Source of the DNA: an uncultured SAR116 cluster alpha proteobacterium
GTDB lineage: Bacteria; Pseudomonadota; Alphaproteobacteria; Puniceispirillales; Marisalimonadaceae
DNA: 49,897 bases
Assembly (NCBI GenBank): GCA_902619485.1
Contig: CACNEF010000007.1
Location: forward strand, 1 to 49,897
Direction: 5' to 3'
Each line of letters begins with the position of its first letter. Position 1 is the stretch's first letter. Below the pieces are notes generated by a model. That model did not search any database. It had not been told where the DNA came from and saw nothing but the letters and a program-made list of their open reading frames with translations. A program made the position numbers and the translations under genes. Of this stretch, positions 35,025 to 43,394 are shown piece after piece.

Positions 35025-36209
35025 ATGGATCAAGCTGTAATTTTATCAACTGCTAGAACAGCTATTGGGAAAGCATATAGAGGATCGTTTAATGATACAG
35101 ATGCTCCTACATTAGCCAGTTTTTCTATAAAAGCATCTATCGAAAAAGCTGGACTGGATCCATCAGAAATAGAAGATGTCATTTTAGGAGCTGCAGTTCA
35201 GCAAGGTAGTCAAGGATATAACATTGGAAGATTGGCAGCTATAAATTCTAACTTACCTGTTAACGTCCCCGGTATGAGTGTTGATAGACAATGTGCTTCT
35301 GGTCTTATGGCTATTGCAATAGGTGCAAAACAGATAGCGTGCAAAGAAATGGATATTGTCGTTGGTGGAGGAGTAGAATCGATTTCACTAGTTCAAAATG
35401 AGTTTTCAAATAAATATAAATCTCAAGATAAGTTATTAATGAAAAATAAGCCTGACATATATATGAGTATGATTGATACTGCTGAAGTTGTAGCTAACCG
35501 ATACAATATTAGTAGAGAACAACAAGATGAACATGCATTACAAAGTCAACAAAGAACATATAATGCTCAGAATAATGGTTATTTTAATGACGAAATTATA
35601 CCAGTTAAAACAACCAAAGTATTAAAAAATATAGAAAGTAACCAAACATTTTATGAAGAAGTAGAAATTACTAAGGATGAATGTAATAGACCAAGTACAG
35701 ATATTGAGGGACTAAGAAATTTAAAACCAGTAATGGGTGAAAACTCATTTATAACTGCTGGAAACGCAAGCCAACTATCCGATGGCTCATCATCATCTGT
35801 TTTGATGTCCATGAAACTTGCAGAGAAGAGAAATTTAAATCCTATTGGCATTTGTCACGGGGTTGCTGTTGCAGGATGTGAGCCTGATGAAATGGGTATC
35901 GGTCCTGTTTATGCTATACCAAAACTTTTAAAACAAAATAATTTAACAATGGATGATATTGGATTATGGGAATTAAATGAGGCTTTTGCAGTTCAAGTAA
36001 TTTATTGTAGAGATAAGTTAGGAATTCCAAATGAAAACTTAAATGTTAATGGAGGCTCTATATCTATTGGTCATCCATATGGAATGAGTGGAGCAAGGTT
36101 AGTTGGTCATGCATTAATGGAAGGCAAAAGAAGAAAAATCAAATATGCTGTTGTAACAATGTGTATTGGAGGAGGACAAGGCGCAGCTGGTTTATTTGAA
36201 GTGTTATAA
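35025..36209 (+). CDS. Thiolase (acetyl-CoA C-acyltransferase)
   Basis: This 394-residue protein is a full-length thiolase. It has the acyl-accepting cysteine C90 in VDRQCASGL, the histidine H350 in [10 protein letters not shown], and the second cysteine C380 in [10 protein letters not shown]. It can cleave 3-oxoacyl-CoA to acetyl-CoA plus a shortened acyl-CoA, or run in reverse. The HPYGMSG form, not HPIGATG as in PhaA-like enzymes, suggests a beta-oxidation or degradative role. It is set among PhyH enzymes, which in phytanate-type pathways act on acyl-CoAs; a link is inference. Confidence 0.9.
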   Translation: MDQAVILSTARTAIGKAYRGSFNDTDAPTLASFSIKASIEKAGLDPSEIEDVILGAAVQQGSQGYNIGRLAAINSNLPVNVPGMSVDRQCASGLMAIAIGAKQIACKEMDIVVGGGVESISLVQNEFSNKYKSQDKLLMKNKPDIYMSMIDTAEVVANRYNISREQQDEHALQSQQRTYNAQNNGYFNDEIIPVKTTKVLKNIESNQTFYEEVEITKDECNRPSTDIEGLRNLKPVMGENSFITAGNASQLSDGSSSSVLMSMKLAEKRNLNPIGICHGVAVAGCEPDEMGIGPVYAIPKLLKQNNLTMDDIGLWELNEAFAVQVIYCRDKLGIPNENLNVNGGSISIGHPYGMSGARLVGHALMEGKRRKIKYAVVTMCIGGGQGAAGLFEVL

Positions 36210-36233
36210 AATTGTAGTTGATATGAGGTTTTT

Positions 36234-37049
36234 ATGTTTAAAATTTCAAATAAAGTTAGAAGACTAACAAATGAAGAAAAAGAAAGATATCTAAAAGATG
36301 GGTATTTGACTGGGTTACCAGTTTTTGATGTTGAAGCAAAAGATGATTTAAATGATTTGTTTGTTTCTTTGAGTTCTCGATTAAGTAGTGACATTGATAT
36401 CAATCAAACAAATATGTGGCATAAAGCAAGTTTAAAATTTTATAATTTATGTAGAACACCAGCAATTCTTGATTATGTAGAAGATTTATTGGGTCCAAAC
36501 TTTTTTCAATGGGGAGGTCAATTTTTCTTAAAAGAACCAAAGGATGGTTCAGTAGTTCCTTGGCATCAAGATGCCCAATATTGGCCTTTGTCACCAGCTA
36601 AATCAGTAACGGTTTGGTTGGCATTATATGATACTGACGAAGAAAATGCTGCTATGAAAGTTGTTAAAGGCAGTCATAAACAAGGAATGTTTAAGCATCA
36701 TACTAACAAGGCTAGCAATCTTGTTCTTGATCAAGAGGTTTCTTATGATCAAATAAAAAAAGATGACATAATTTCATTGAATTTAAAGGCAGGTGAGATT
36801 TCACTACATGATGATGGTTTACTTCATGGTTCTGAAGCAAATCATTCAAATCGAAGAAGGTGTGGCGTAACTATGAGATTTGCTCCTGTCAATGTAAAAG
36901 CTGATTTATCAATTTGGCCACATTTTGAAACACAACTTGCTAGAGGTGTTGATGATTTTAAACATAACCCAATTGCAGAAATACCCAGAGGTGAGGGTAC
37001 TCCAATTAAAAAATTTCAATACTCAAGTGAATTTTCAAATCAATGGTGA
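36234..37049 (+). CDS. PhyH-family dioxygenase, tandem copy 1
   Basis: A 271-residue PhyH enzyme with H111 and D113 in VVPWHQDAQYWP, H198 in LLHGSEANHS, and an RRRCGVTMRF Arg. The N-terminus (MFKISNKVRRLTNEEKERY) and the end (SSEF-x-NQW) are nearly the same in the next gene. About 55 of 271 residues differ by my hand count, about 80 % identity. Start ATG is 24 bp after the thiolase, with a GAGG site. It is in the thiolase operon. Confidence 0.88.
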   Translation: MFKISNKVRRLTNEEKERYLKDGYLTGLPVFDVEAKDDLNDLFVSLSSRLSSDIDINQTNMWHKASLKFYNLCRTPAILDYVEDLLGPNFFQWGGQFFLKEPKDGSVVPWHQDAQYWPLSPAKSVTVWLALYDTDEENAAMKVVKGSHKQGMFKHHTNKASNLVLDQEVSYDQIKKDDIISLNLKAGEISLHDDGLLHGSEANHSNRRRCGVTMRFAPVNVKADLSIWPHFETQLARGVDDFKHNPIAEIPRGEGTPIKKFQYSSEFSNQW

Positions 37050-37082
37050 ATTAATTCAATGATATTTAGAAATTAAAATAAA

Positions 37083-37898
37083 ATGTTTAAAATTTCAAAA
37101 AAAGTAAGACGTTTGTCAAATGAAGAAAAAGATCAATATAAAAAAGATGGTTATTTAACTGGTTTACCTGTTTTTTCCTCAGAAGCAAACGATGACTTAA
37201 GTAACTTTTTTGTTTCTTTAAGTGAAAAAGTTGATAAAAAAATTGATATCAATCAGACTGCACAGTGGCATAAAGCTAGTCATAAGTTCTATAAATTATG
37301 CACAACCCCTGAAATACTTGATTATGTAGAAGATTTGTTAGGACCCAACTTTTTTTTATGGGGAGGCCAATTTTTTCTAAAAGAACCAAAAGATGGATCA
37401 GTAGTTCCGTGGCATCAAGATGCACAATATTGGCCTTTATTTCCTGCGAATGCAGTTACTGTTTGGCTTGCTCTTTATGATACAAATGAAGAAAATGGAG
37501 CCATGAGAGTTGTTAAAGGAAGCCACATTCAAGGCGCTTTTAAGCATCACACTAATAAGGCTCAAAATCTTGTTTTAGATCAGGAGGTTTCTTACGATCA
37601 AATAAAACAAGACGACATAATTTCGTTAAATTTAAAAGCAGGAGAGATTTCTTTGCACAATGACGCATTATTACATGGCTCTGAACTAAATATATCAAGC
37701 AAAAGAAGATGTGGTCTTACAATGAGATTTTCTCCTGTGAATGTAAAAGCTGATTTATCAATTTGGCCACATTTTGAAGGACAATTAGTAAGAGGTGTTG
37801 ATGATTATAAACTTAATCCAATAGCTCCTATACCAAGTGGTGAGGCAGTACCAACAAGTAAATTCCAACATTCTAGTGAATTTATCAACAACTGGTAA
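37083..37898 (+). CDS. PhyH-family dioxygenase, tandem copy 2
   Basis: This enzyme has exactly the same length (271) as the previous one and all ligands are kept (H111, D113, H198). Differences cluster in the N-terminal 35-80 region (for example SSEANDDLSNF against DVEAKDDLNDL) and in the last 35 residues, while the core from about 80 to 200 is almost constant. That pattern suggests duplication followed by change at the substrate entry or dimer region. The upstream gap is 33 bp and its ribosome site is weak, so it may be made less. Confidence 0.87.
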   Translation: MFKISKKVRRLSNEEKDQYKKDGYLTGLPVFSSEANDDLSNFFVSLSEKVDKKIDINQTAQWHKASHKFYKLCTTPEILDYVEDLLGPNFFLWGGQFFLKEPKDGSVVPWHQDAQYWPLFPANAVTVWLALYDTNEENGAMRVVKGSHIQGAFKHHTNKAQNLVLDQEVSYDQIKQDDIISLNLKAGEISLHNDALLHGSELNISSKRRCGLTMRFSPVNVKADLSIWPHFEGQLVRGVDDYKLNPIAPIPSGEAVPTSKFQHSSEFINNW

Positions 37899-37950
37899 TT
37901 GAATTGATTTATATCTTTTCATAACTCTTGACTGAAGCTTTTTCAGTAAC

Positions 37951-37980
37951 TACCCACTTTTAAATAAAAGGGTAATTTTT
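37951..37980. terminator. Bidirectional terminator between convergent genes
   Basis: TACCC-AC-TTTTA and TAAAAGGGTA pair around a short loop with a 2-nt bulge, followed by ATTTTT. A smaller stem ACTGAA/TTCAGT lies at 37931-37947. It sits between the tandem PhyH gene (ends 37898) and the endonuclease gene (ends 37979), so it can serve both. Confidence 0.5.
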
Positions 37981-38896
37981 ATTTTAACGCATCATTAGAT
38001 CCTTTTCCTTTAAATGATCCTTTATTACTGGTATATGAATTCTGTCTAATAACATTATTTTGGTTTATTAAATCGTCTGACTTAATATTATTTTTATAAA
38101 TTATTGTTGTATTCTGGATTTCTCTAGGATTTGAATTACTAACATTTAACTTATCTTGATTTTGGCATCTTTTATTTAAAATTTGATTTATATTGCCTTG
38201 AATTTTTTTAATTTTCTCTGCTCTCAAGCATTCCCATTCATCAACTGGGTCCGTTTCATCCCATTTTTTAATAAGAATTTTTAAATTTTGGTTAAAAATT
38301 ACATATTTTGGATAAGCATTTTTCATATACAAATATGTTCTTGCTATGTCACCACGTATTTTAGGAGCAGGTTCAACTTTTTTATTTTTTATCTCTATAT
38401 CACATTTACCAAATTCTCTAACCTCTCCTTCGATCTCTCCAATTTGGTAATTACTCCTTAAGCCATTAACTTCGCCAATAGCTGGTTGAAGGTTGTATAG
38501 GTCAGCTTGCATATATCTATATAATTTATGAACCTTTGCAGTACATTTTCTACCTTTAAACTTTTTTCCTTTATTGTTAACACAATCAGGGTGTCCTTTT
38601 TTCCAGGTATCAAATTTTATACCAAAATGTGATGCTGGTAAGATATGTTCCCATTCAATTCTAGTAGCCCTTTTTTTATCTTTTCTAGGACGAAAACCAC
38701 AGCTTTCCCAATTTGGTTTATTATAATCATAATTACATTGGCAATAGAAAGTTACCGGACTTTCTTGATGGATCTTCTTTAAAAAATTTTTGGATTTTGA
38801 AAAGCTCTCAATTTTTTTATTACCTTCATTAGCTTGAGCAATACTCGTTTGAAAACATAAAAAAATTAATAATAAAAAATAAAAAAATTTATTCAT
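37979..38896 (-). CDS. Endonuclease I (EndA/NucM family), exported, with C-terminal tail
   Basis: About 305 residues from ATG 38896 (MNKFFYFLLLIFLCFQTS...). The signal peptide favours that start over a Met 13 codons earlier. It has the EndoI core: VTFYCQCNYDYNKPNWESCG, then RIEWEHILPASHFG with the catalytic His, KGHPDCV, and MQADLYNLQPAIGEVNGLRSN. It cuts DNA without sequence preference in the periplasm or outside, for nutrition or DNA clearing. After residue about 215 the sequence becomes a low-complexity Asn/Ile-rich linker that ends in SNKGSFKGKGSNDALK, not part of the usual EndoI fold. That tail resembles the C-terminus of the 530-residue protein at 46248. Confidence 0.86.
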   Translation of the reverse strand: MNKFFYFLLLIFLCFQTSIAQANEGNKKIESFSKSKNFLKKIHQESPVTFYCQCNYDYNKPNWESCGFRPRKDKKRATRIEWEHILPASHFGIKFDTWKKGHPDCVNNKGKKFKGRKCTAKVHKLYRYMQADLYNLQPAIGEVNGLRSNYQIGEIEGEVREFGKCDIEIKNKKVEPAPKIRGDIARTYLYMKNAYPKYVIFNQNLKILIKKWDETDPVDEWECLRAEKIKKIQGNINQILNKRCQNQDKLNVSNSNPREIQNTTIIYKNNIKSDDLINQNNVIRQNSYTSNKGSFKGKGSNDALK

Positions 38897-38970
38897 AATT
38901 TTTAAATCAAACAAAAATCTTACAAAAATTTCCATAACAAGATTACTTAAAACTTATAAAGAGATTAACA

Positions 38971-39438
38971 ATGAAAAAAATAATAATTATTACTTTAACA
39001 ATCATATTTTCTAACGCAAGTTTATCCCTTGCTGGACAATTTAAAGGTAGATGGGGTGTTGTTATTGGCGTAAATCCAGTAAATATGACATCTAATTACC
39101 AAGAGCCATATACAAGGGTTATATGTGAAAAATTCAGACATAGAAATCCCAATAACTTTGCCAACATGGCAGTTGGAGGATTAATAGGCAGTGTTATCGG
39201 CAATAAATTAAGCGATGTTCATGGAGCAGGCACTATTGGTGCTTTATTTGGTTCAATGATGGCAATTGATAACTCATCAAATTATTCCTCAGAGACATGT
39301 CAAGAGAAGACCTTCTATAGAAATAAAAGAGTTAATCACTTTTCTCATTATAATCTTAGAGTTAGGACAAAAAGAGGAATAATCAATATTCAATCTTCTA
39401 CGCCATACTCTGTGCACGACATTATCTATTTAAACTAA
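38971..39438 (+). CDS. Exported glycine-zipper protein (155 aa)
   Basis: The signal peptide (KKIIIITLTIIFSNASLSLAG) precedes a mature domain with a glycine-zipper-like helix (about residues 67-95: MAVGGLIGSVIGNKL...GAGTIGALFGSMMAI). Such helices insert in or pack against membranes, as in 17-kDa-antigen-like proteins. Two cysteines (VICEKF and SETCQEK) flank the zipper and could form a disulfide. The C-terminal region is beta-rich and basic. It is the first gene of the eight-gene envelope operon. I do not recognise its specific role. Confidence 0.7.
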   Translation: MKKIIIITLTIIFSNASLSLAGQFKGRWGVVIGVNPVNMTSNYQEPYTRVICEKFRHRNPNNFANMAVGGLIGSVIGNKLSDVHGAGTIGALFGSMMAIDNSSNYSSETCQEKTFYRNKRVNHFSHYNLRVRTKRGIINIQSSTPYSVHDIIYLN

Positions 39439-39457
39439 TCAGGATAGGAAATGAAAT

Positions 39458-40009
39458 ATGAAAAATATTTATAAAAAATTTATATTGGTAGGTATTACAA
39501 GTTTATCTCTCATAAGTTGTAATATTATCGACAATCATCAGAGCGCTTCTATAGAAACAAAATTAGAAGATATAAAACTTAGTAATGATATAAGAAACTA
39601 TACTAGTTGCATTGAAGATGGAAGAAATTTTGACAGGATTGCTGCTACTAAGAATGAAGAAGCAGATAGTTTATATAATAAAAGTGCCAAAATTTTAAGT
39701 GATTGTGACTTGCTGATTAAAGGCAGTCCATACATGATCAACGAAGTTGAAAGGATGCAGAACATTGCACTTAGTATTCAAAACTATATCAAGGCAGGTA
39801 ATCTAATTCAGGCATCATTAAATCTTAAAGATTACAAAAATACTTTTGAAAAAGATTTAATTTATAATGATGGCTCAAGTTTTATTGAGAATATTGAGAC
39901 AATCCTAAATCATAGTGATCCTACAATTTCAGGAAAATTTGCTCTCACAAATAATAATCGAGTTATTAGATCTGAGTTAAAACGTATTAATTATTGGTCT
40001 AAAAACTAA
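39458..40009 (+). CDS. Predicted lipoprotein of the envelope operon (183 aa)
   Basis: The N-terminus ILVGITSLSLISCNIID has a lipobox (LISC), so the cysteine at about position 21 should be lipid-anchored; the following Asn (not Asp) favours the outer membrane. The mature part is helical, with charged stretches (EEADSLYNKSAKILSDCD) and no recognised domain. It follows the glycine-zipper gene by 19 bp. Function unknown; location suggests an outer-membrane support. Confidence 0.68.
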   Translation: MKNIYKKFILVGITSLSLISCNIIDNHQSASIETKLEDIKLSNDIRNYTSCIEDGRNFDRIAATKNEEADSLYNKSAKILSDCDLLIKGSPYMINEVERMQNIALSIQNYIKAGNLIQASLNLKDYKNTFEKDLIYNDGSSFIENIETILNHSDPTISGKFALTNNNRVIRSELKRINYWSKN

Positions 40010-40021
40010 GAGGAACTAAAA

Positions 40022-40894
40022 ATGAAAAATGATACTATAAAATTACTTTTGATATTCACCCCAGCTTTATTTGGATCATTTCCAGCATTAGCTAATGTAA
40101 GTGGAGGGGACTGGAAACCTCAAATTGTTGAGAAAATGTTTGTTTTGCCACCCCAGCATTTGAATAAAGTTTTAAATAATGATTTTAAAACTTCTGTATT
40201 AGCCTTAAATTTGAGAGACACAGATAATAAGATAAAAAGTAAAATTGATAAAATCAATGAACTTAATTCTTTTTTACCAAACGCTTCAAAAGATGAAACT
40301 TTAGAAATCAAACACCAGATAATTCTTAATAAACGAGATTATATTAAGGACATGAATAATCTAATCATCATGAAGAAACAGAAACTTGAGACTAAAAAAG
40401 CCTTCTTTGAAAAAATAAAAAATAATATCAAATACAATAATAAAAATAAGACAAATCAAAGTGCTTTTTTGAATAATAAAAGTAAAGCTCTAGAAAGGGC
40501 GCAGAGACTTGATTTTAAAATTATAGAGAAAACATCTCTAAATATTAACGAAAAAAGTAAATATTTTAAGCAATATGAAACCAACAAAAATGCAATAGAA
40601 AAACTTAAAATAGCGATAAACAATCACCCAATGAATGAAAAGAGTGTACTTTCAAATAACTCTGATAACAAATTAGATACGATTGCCAATTATATATACA
40701 ACATCGAAACGGAAATTGCTGTTTTAGAAATGAAAGAGCAGATGATGAGTTATATGGCCAAAATTGTGGTTCTAGATGCCATGAATTTGGCGGAGAACGT
40801 CTCTGGTATAAAACAAAATTTAGATGGAACTTTTACCTCAGGTGAAAATTATAATGATCCAGAAAACGTAATTGATATGTTTACAAAATTATAA
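40022..40894 (+). CDS. Exported coiled-coil protein (290 aa)
   Basis: Signal peptide (TIKLLLIFTPALFGSFPALA), then an N-terminal mature part with VSGGDWKPQIVEKMFVLPP. The stretch from about residue 60 to 215 is a long, Lys/Asn/Ile-rich coiled coil. It ends with a helix MKEQMMSYMAKIVVLDAMNLAENVSG. It should be a periplasmic, elongated and oligomeric protein. Function not recognised. It follows the lipoprotein gene by 12 bp, and its 3' end is 13 bp from the next start. Confidence 0.68.
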   Translation: MKNDTIKLLLIFTPALFGSFPALANVSGGDWKPQIVEKMFVLPPQHLNKVLNNDFKTSVLALNLRDTDNKIKSKIDKINELNSFLPNASKDETLEIKHQIILNKRDYIKDMNNLIIMKKQKLETKKAFFEKIKNNIKYNNKNKTNQSAFLNNKSKALERAQRLDFKIIEKTSLNINEKSKYFKQYETNKNAIEKLKIAINNHPMNEKSVLSNNSDNKLDTIANYIYNIETEIAVLEMKEQMMSYMAKIVVLDAMNLAENVSGIKQNLDGTFTSGENYNDPENVIDMFTKL

Positions 40895-40907
40895 GAAAGG
40901 AAAAAAA

Positions 40908-41291
40908 ATGTATAAATCAATAGCTAAAATAACTTTATTAATTTCATTTGTTGCTTCCTCATATGCTAATGCAAGTCCAATTGGGCCTCTTGAAAGAGAA
41001 AGAGCAAAGATATTAAATCTCATTTTAGATAAGACAATTTCAATAGCAGAAAGAAAGAAAAAATTAGAAAAATCAAAAATGAAATTATTAGATTTAGAAA
41101 GAATGACAATAAATAATAAACAAATAAACAAAAATCCAGATACCCATACAATAAGGGCTTTTGAAGATTTTGATTTAACTTTCTTGGTTCATAACTCATT
41201 TGAAAGAAATAAACCATTATCAATTACATGGTTTGAAAAAATGGGTTTAACAACAGATAATATAATGAGTACTAGGGTCTCTAGAAGATGA
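40908..41291 (+). CDS. Small exported protein of the envelope operon (127 aa)
   Basis: I choose ATG 40908 since it follows AAGAAAGGAAAA and gives a signal peptide (SIAKITLLISFVASSYANAS); an upstream in-frame ATG at 40872 lies inside the previous gene. A charged helix (ERERAKILNLILDKTISIAERKK) follows, then a C-terminal domain with SITWFEKMGLTTDNI. No family recognised. Its TGA interlocks with the ATG of the channel-like gene (ATGA). Confidence 0.66.
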   Translation: MYKSIAKITLLISFVASSYANASPIGPLERERAKILNLILDKTISIAERKKKLEKSKMKLLDLERMTINNKQINKNPDTHTIRAFEDFDLTFLVHNSFERNKPLSITWFEKMGLTTDNIMSTRVSRR

Positions 41292-41815
41292 TTAATTATT
41301 TATTAATTGGCTTTAACCAATCTTCTCAAGCCATAAGTATATTTTTAGGTGGTATAGTTTTAATACTATTTTTATATGTAGGTTATTCAAATACTAACCC
41401 TTCTTTCATATTTGAATGGTTGGTGTCGACATTAGGATATAGCTTTTTAATCATAACAACTTTCCTAACTTTAATAGCTATAATAAGTATTATAAATATT
41501 AATAATTGTGAAAGTAGAAGAAGAAAGTTTTGGTTTGAAACAGGTTTGCAAGTATCTAATTTGATTTCAACCTTAGCATTGACTTACACTCTTCTTGGAA
41601 TTAGCCTCGGCATCGGTGAGTTATCATCATCTAAATTAGATATTGATACAATCAATCAGACTATTTCTAAATTAACCCAACAATTTAGCATGGCTTTTAT
41701 GACTTCTGTAATAGGTTTACCTTTGTCAGGCTTGTTAAGAAGTATTTTAATTATGATTTATGAACATTATAGAGTTCATTCCCTTAAACCGTCCCCAAAA
41801 CTATTAAGCAAATAG
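41288..41815 (+). CDS. MotA/TolQ/ExbB-like inner-membrane protein (175 aa)
   Basis: Four predicted helices: about 15-35, 44-70, 89-112 and 137-160. The last two and the loop fit the MotA/TolQ/ExbB proton-channel domain. STLALTYTLLGISLGIGEL corresponds to the Gly-rich LG-x-L-GT-x-G helix, and the loop leads to LTQQFSMAFMTSVIGLPLSG, where T140 matches the conserved pore Thr of ExbB/TolQ (A-x-x-TA-x-GL). The cytoplasmic part is short, as in the compact members. It is a distant match, so function as an ion channel is inferred. It is coupled to the gene before (ATGA) and followed 8 bp later by a single-anchor protein, as expected for a partner. Confidence 0.65.
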   Translation: MINYLLIGFNQSSQAISIFLGGIVLILFLYVGYSNTNPSFIFEWLVSTLGYSFLIITTFLTLIAIISIININNCESRRRKFWFETGLQVSNLISTLALTYTLLGISLGIGELSSSKLDIDTINQTISKLTQQFSMAFMTSVIGLPLSGLLRSILIMIYEHYRVHSLKPSPKLLSK

Positions 41816-41823
41816 GTGAAAAA

Positions 41824-42384
41824 ATGAAATTTTTAATATTTAACGTAATCGTTTTATGTTCTCTTGGTTATCTATTAACCTCAAAACCCAATGAAAATTT
41901 TAATCAATGGTTTTCAAATACAAAAGATAAAATAAGTAATCTTTCTAAAGAAGAAGTAGTTAAAACCATTAAAAAAGCCACATCAAGTAATAAATTAACA
42001 GAGGACAATCAAATTAAAAAAACTTCTGATGAAATTAAAAAAGGAAATACCAACAAAAATCTAAATCAAGATGAAAATGATAAAAATCAAGTTAAGGTTC
42101 AAGAAAACTCAAAAATAGCTGAATTAGATATCAAAGAAGAAAAAGAACAAAAAACAAAAGATAATGAGATTAAAAAAATTATAAACGATATTTTAGAGGC
42201 TAAAAATAAAAAATCATTTAAAGAAAAAGTTAAAATTGATGATGGTGAAGCTTATGAAAAAGAAAAGATAAACCAGAAAGTTGAAGTTTCTAATAAAAAA
42301 TTCATGTCACTAGATGAAAGAGAGAATGCACTCGCTGAATTGATTATTGATATGGAATTACTTCACATTACCACATTGAAATAA
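41824..42384 (+). CDS. Single-anchor Lys-rich coiled-coil protein (186 aa)
   Basis: The hydrophobic N-terminus (KFLIFNVIVLCSLGYLLTS) acts as an anchor or uncleaved signal and leads to a very charged K/E/N-rich low-complexity part (about 60-160) predicted as coiled coil. The C-terminal helix SLDERENALAELIIDMELLHI is more conserved-looking. A TolA-like stalk is a possible analogy. The anchor carries no Asp of the kind that conducts protons in ExbD/MotB/TolR. An AGGTG site precedes the ATG. The stop overlaps the next start by 1 nt (TAATG). Confidence 0.62.
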   Translation: MKFLIFNVIVLCSLGYLLTSKPNENFNQWFSNTKDKISNLSKEEVVKTIKKATSSNKLTEDNQIKKTSDEIKKGNTNKNLNQDENDKNQVKVQENSKIAELDIKEEKEQKTKDNEIKKIINDILEAKNKKSFKEKVKIDDGEAYEKEKINQKVEVSNKKFMSLDERENALAELIIDMELLHITTLK

Positions 42385-43394
42385 TGATAAGTATTAACCA
42401 AACCACTATATATTTTAATATAGCTGCATCAATTATATTTGTTACTTATATTATTTTAAACTCAATCCAACCGTTTTTTAAAAAAAAGGTAGAAATAGAA
42501 AAGAAAAATAAAGTCTCAAATAACGTAATGACGGTAAACTTTAAAAATGATCTAATAATTAAAGAAGTCACTCTTCCAGAGTTGGAAAAAAGAAATCTTA
42601 GTTTTGAAAATAAGAAAAATTTAAAGTTACCGCCTTTAAAAAATGTTCTTAAAAATAAAGATCTTCAGAGTGAAAAAATAAATCCTATCAATTACAATAA
42701 TTTAAGAGCTCAAAATTTAAATGAAAAACAAAATAATCTTTCAATCTTGCAACCTGTTGCCTTAGAAAAGAAAATTAAATCTATATCAATAAAACCTATT
42801 AAAAAAACTTCTTTAAGAATTAATGAATATAAGTTTAAAGCAAATGTAAATAATAAAGAATTAATAAAATTTGATAAATCTAAATTAATAAATGATGGCA
42901 AAAATATTTTAGAAAATATAAAAGATGATTTCATTATTGAATTTAGATGGCCTTTAGAAACTAAAACTCATGATAAAATTTATAAAATTCTTAATGAATG
43001 CTTATTCAGTCAGACTGTTTTATTAAATAAGAAAAATCAGATATTTGGCATTAATGGTTTAATTAAGAGAAATGAATTTACAGAAAAATATTCTAGTATA
43101 GTAAGGATGCCTAATAATGTTTATTCAAATAAAGAAAATACTATTATTAAACAAATAAGTACAAAATACCTTAATAATGAAAAGGGACGTCATTTAAGAA
43201 TTTTTGATAAAAGTACTGATGCTTATATTATTGGGTATTTATCAAAAATATCTAAAAGTAATAAATCTAAACTTAAAAAAATTCAAGGTCAGTACTTAAT
43301 TGAAAATAATAAACTTTATTTAGATAAATTAGTTATAAATAATAAATCAATATCTAATAAAATATTATTGAGTCAATTAAATAAAAGATGTTAA
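42384..43394 (+). CDS. Single-anchor periplasmic protein, TolA/TonB-like layout (336 aa)
   Basis: One membrane helix (about 9-28, YFNIAASIIFVTYIILNSI) is followed by a basic linker of about 150 residues and a C-terminal domain (about 180-336). That domain begins IKDDFIIEFRWPLETKTHDKIYKILNECL and is more ordered. The layout (short inside, anchor, long linker, folded end) is that of TolA/TonB-type transmitters, but I see no sequence match. No acidic residue lies in the anchor. It is coupled upstream by TAATG and its end overlaps the next gene by 7 nt. Confidence 0.62.
   Translation: MISINQTTIYFNIAASIIFVTYIILNSIQPFFKKKVEIEKKNKVSNNVMTVNFKNDLIIKEVTLPELEKRNLSFENKKNLKLPPLKNVLKNKDLQSEKINPINYNNLRAQNLNEKQNNLSILQPVALEKKIKSISIKPIKKTSLRINEYKFKANVNNKELIKFDKSKLINDGKNILENIKDDFIIEFRWPLETKTHDKIYKILNECLFSQTVLLNKKNQIFGINGLIKRNEFTEKYSSIVRMPNNVYSNKENTIIKQISTKYLNNEKGRHLRIFDKSTDAYIIGYLSKISKSNKSKLKKIQGQYLIENNKLYLDKLVINNKSISNKILLSQLNKRC

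Noticed and set aside
41824-43394. The two single-anchor proteins as TolR/ExbD and TolA
   Set aside because: The anchors lack the acidic residue of ExbD/TolR and there is no recognisable TolA C-terminal domain; only the general layout is similar.
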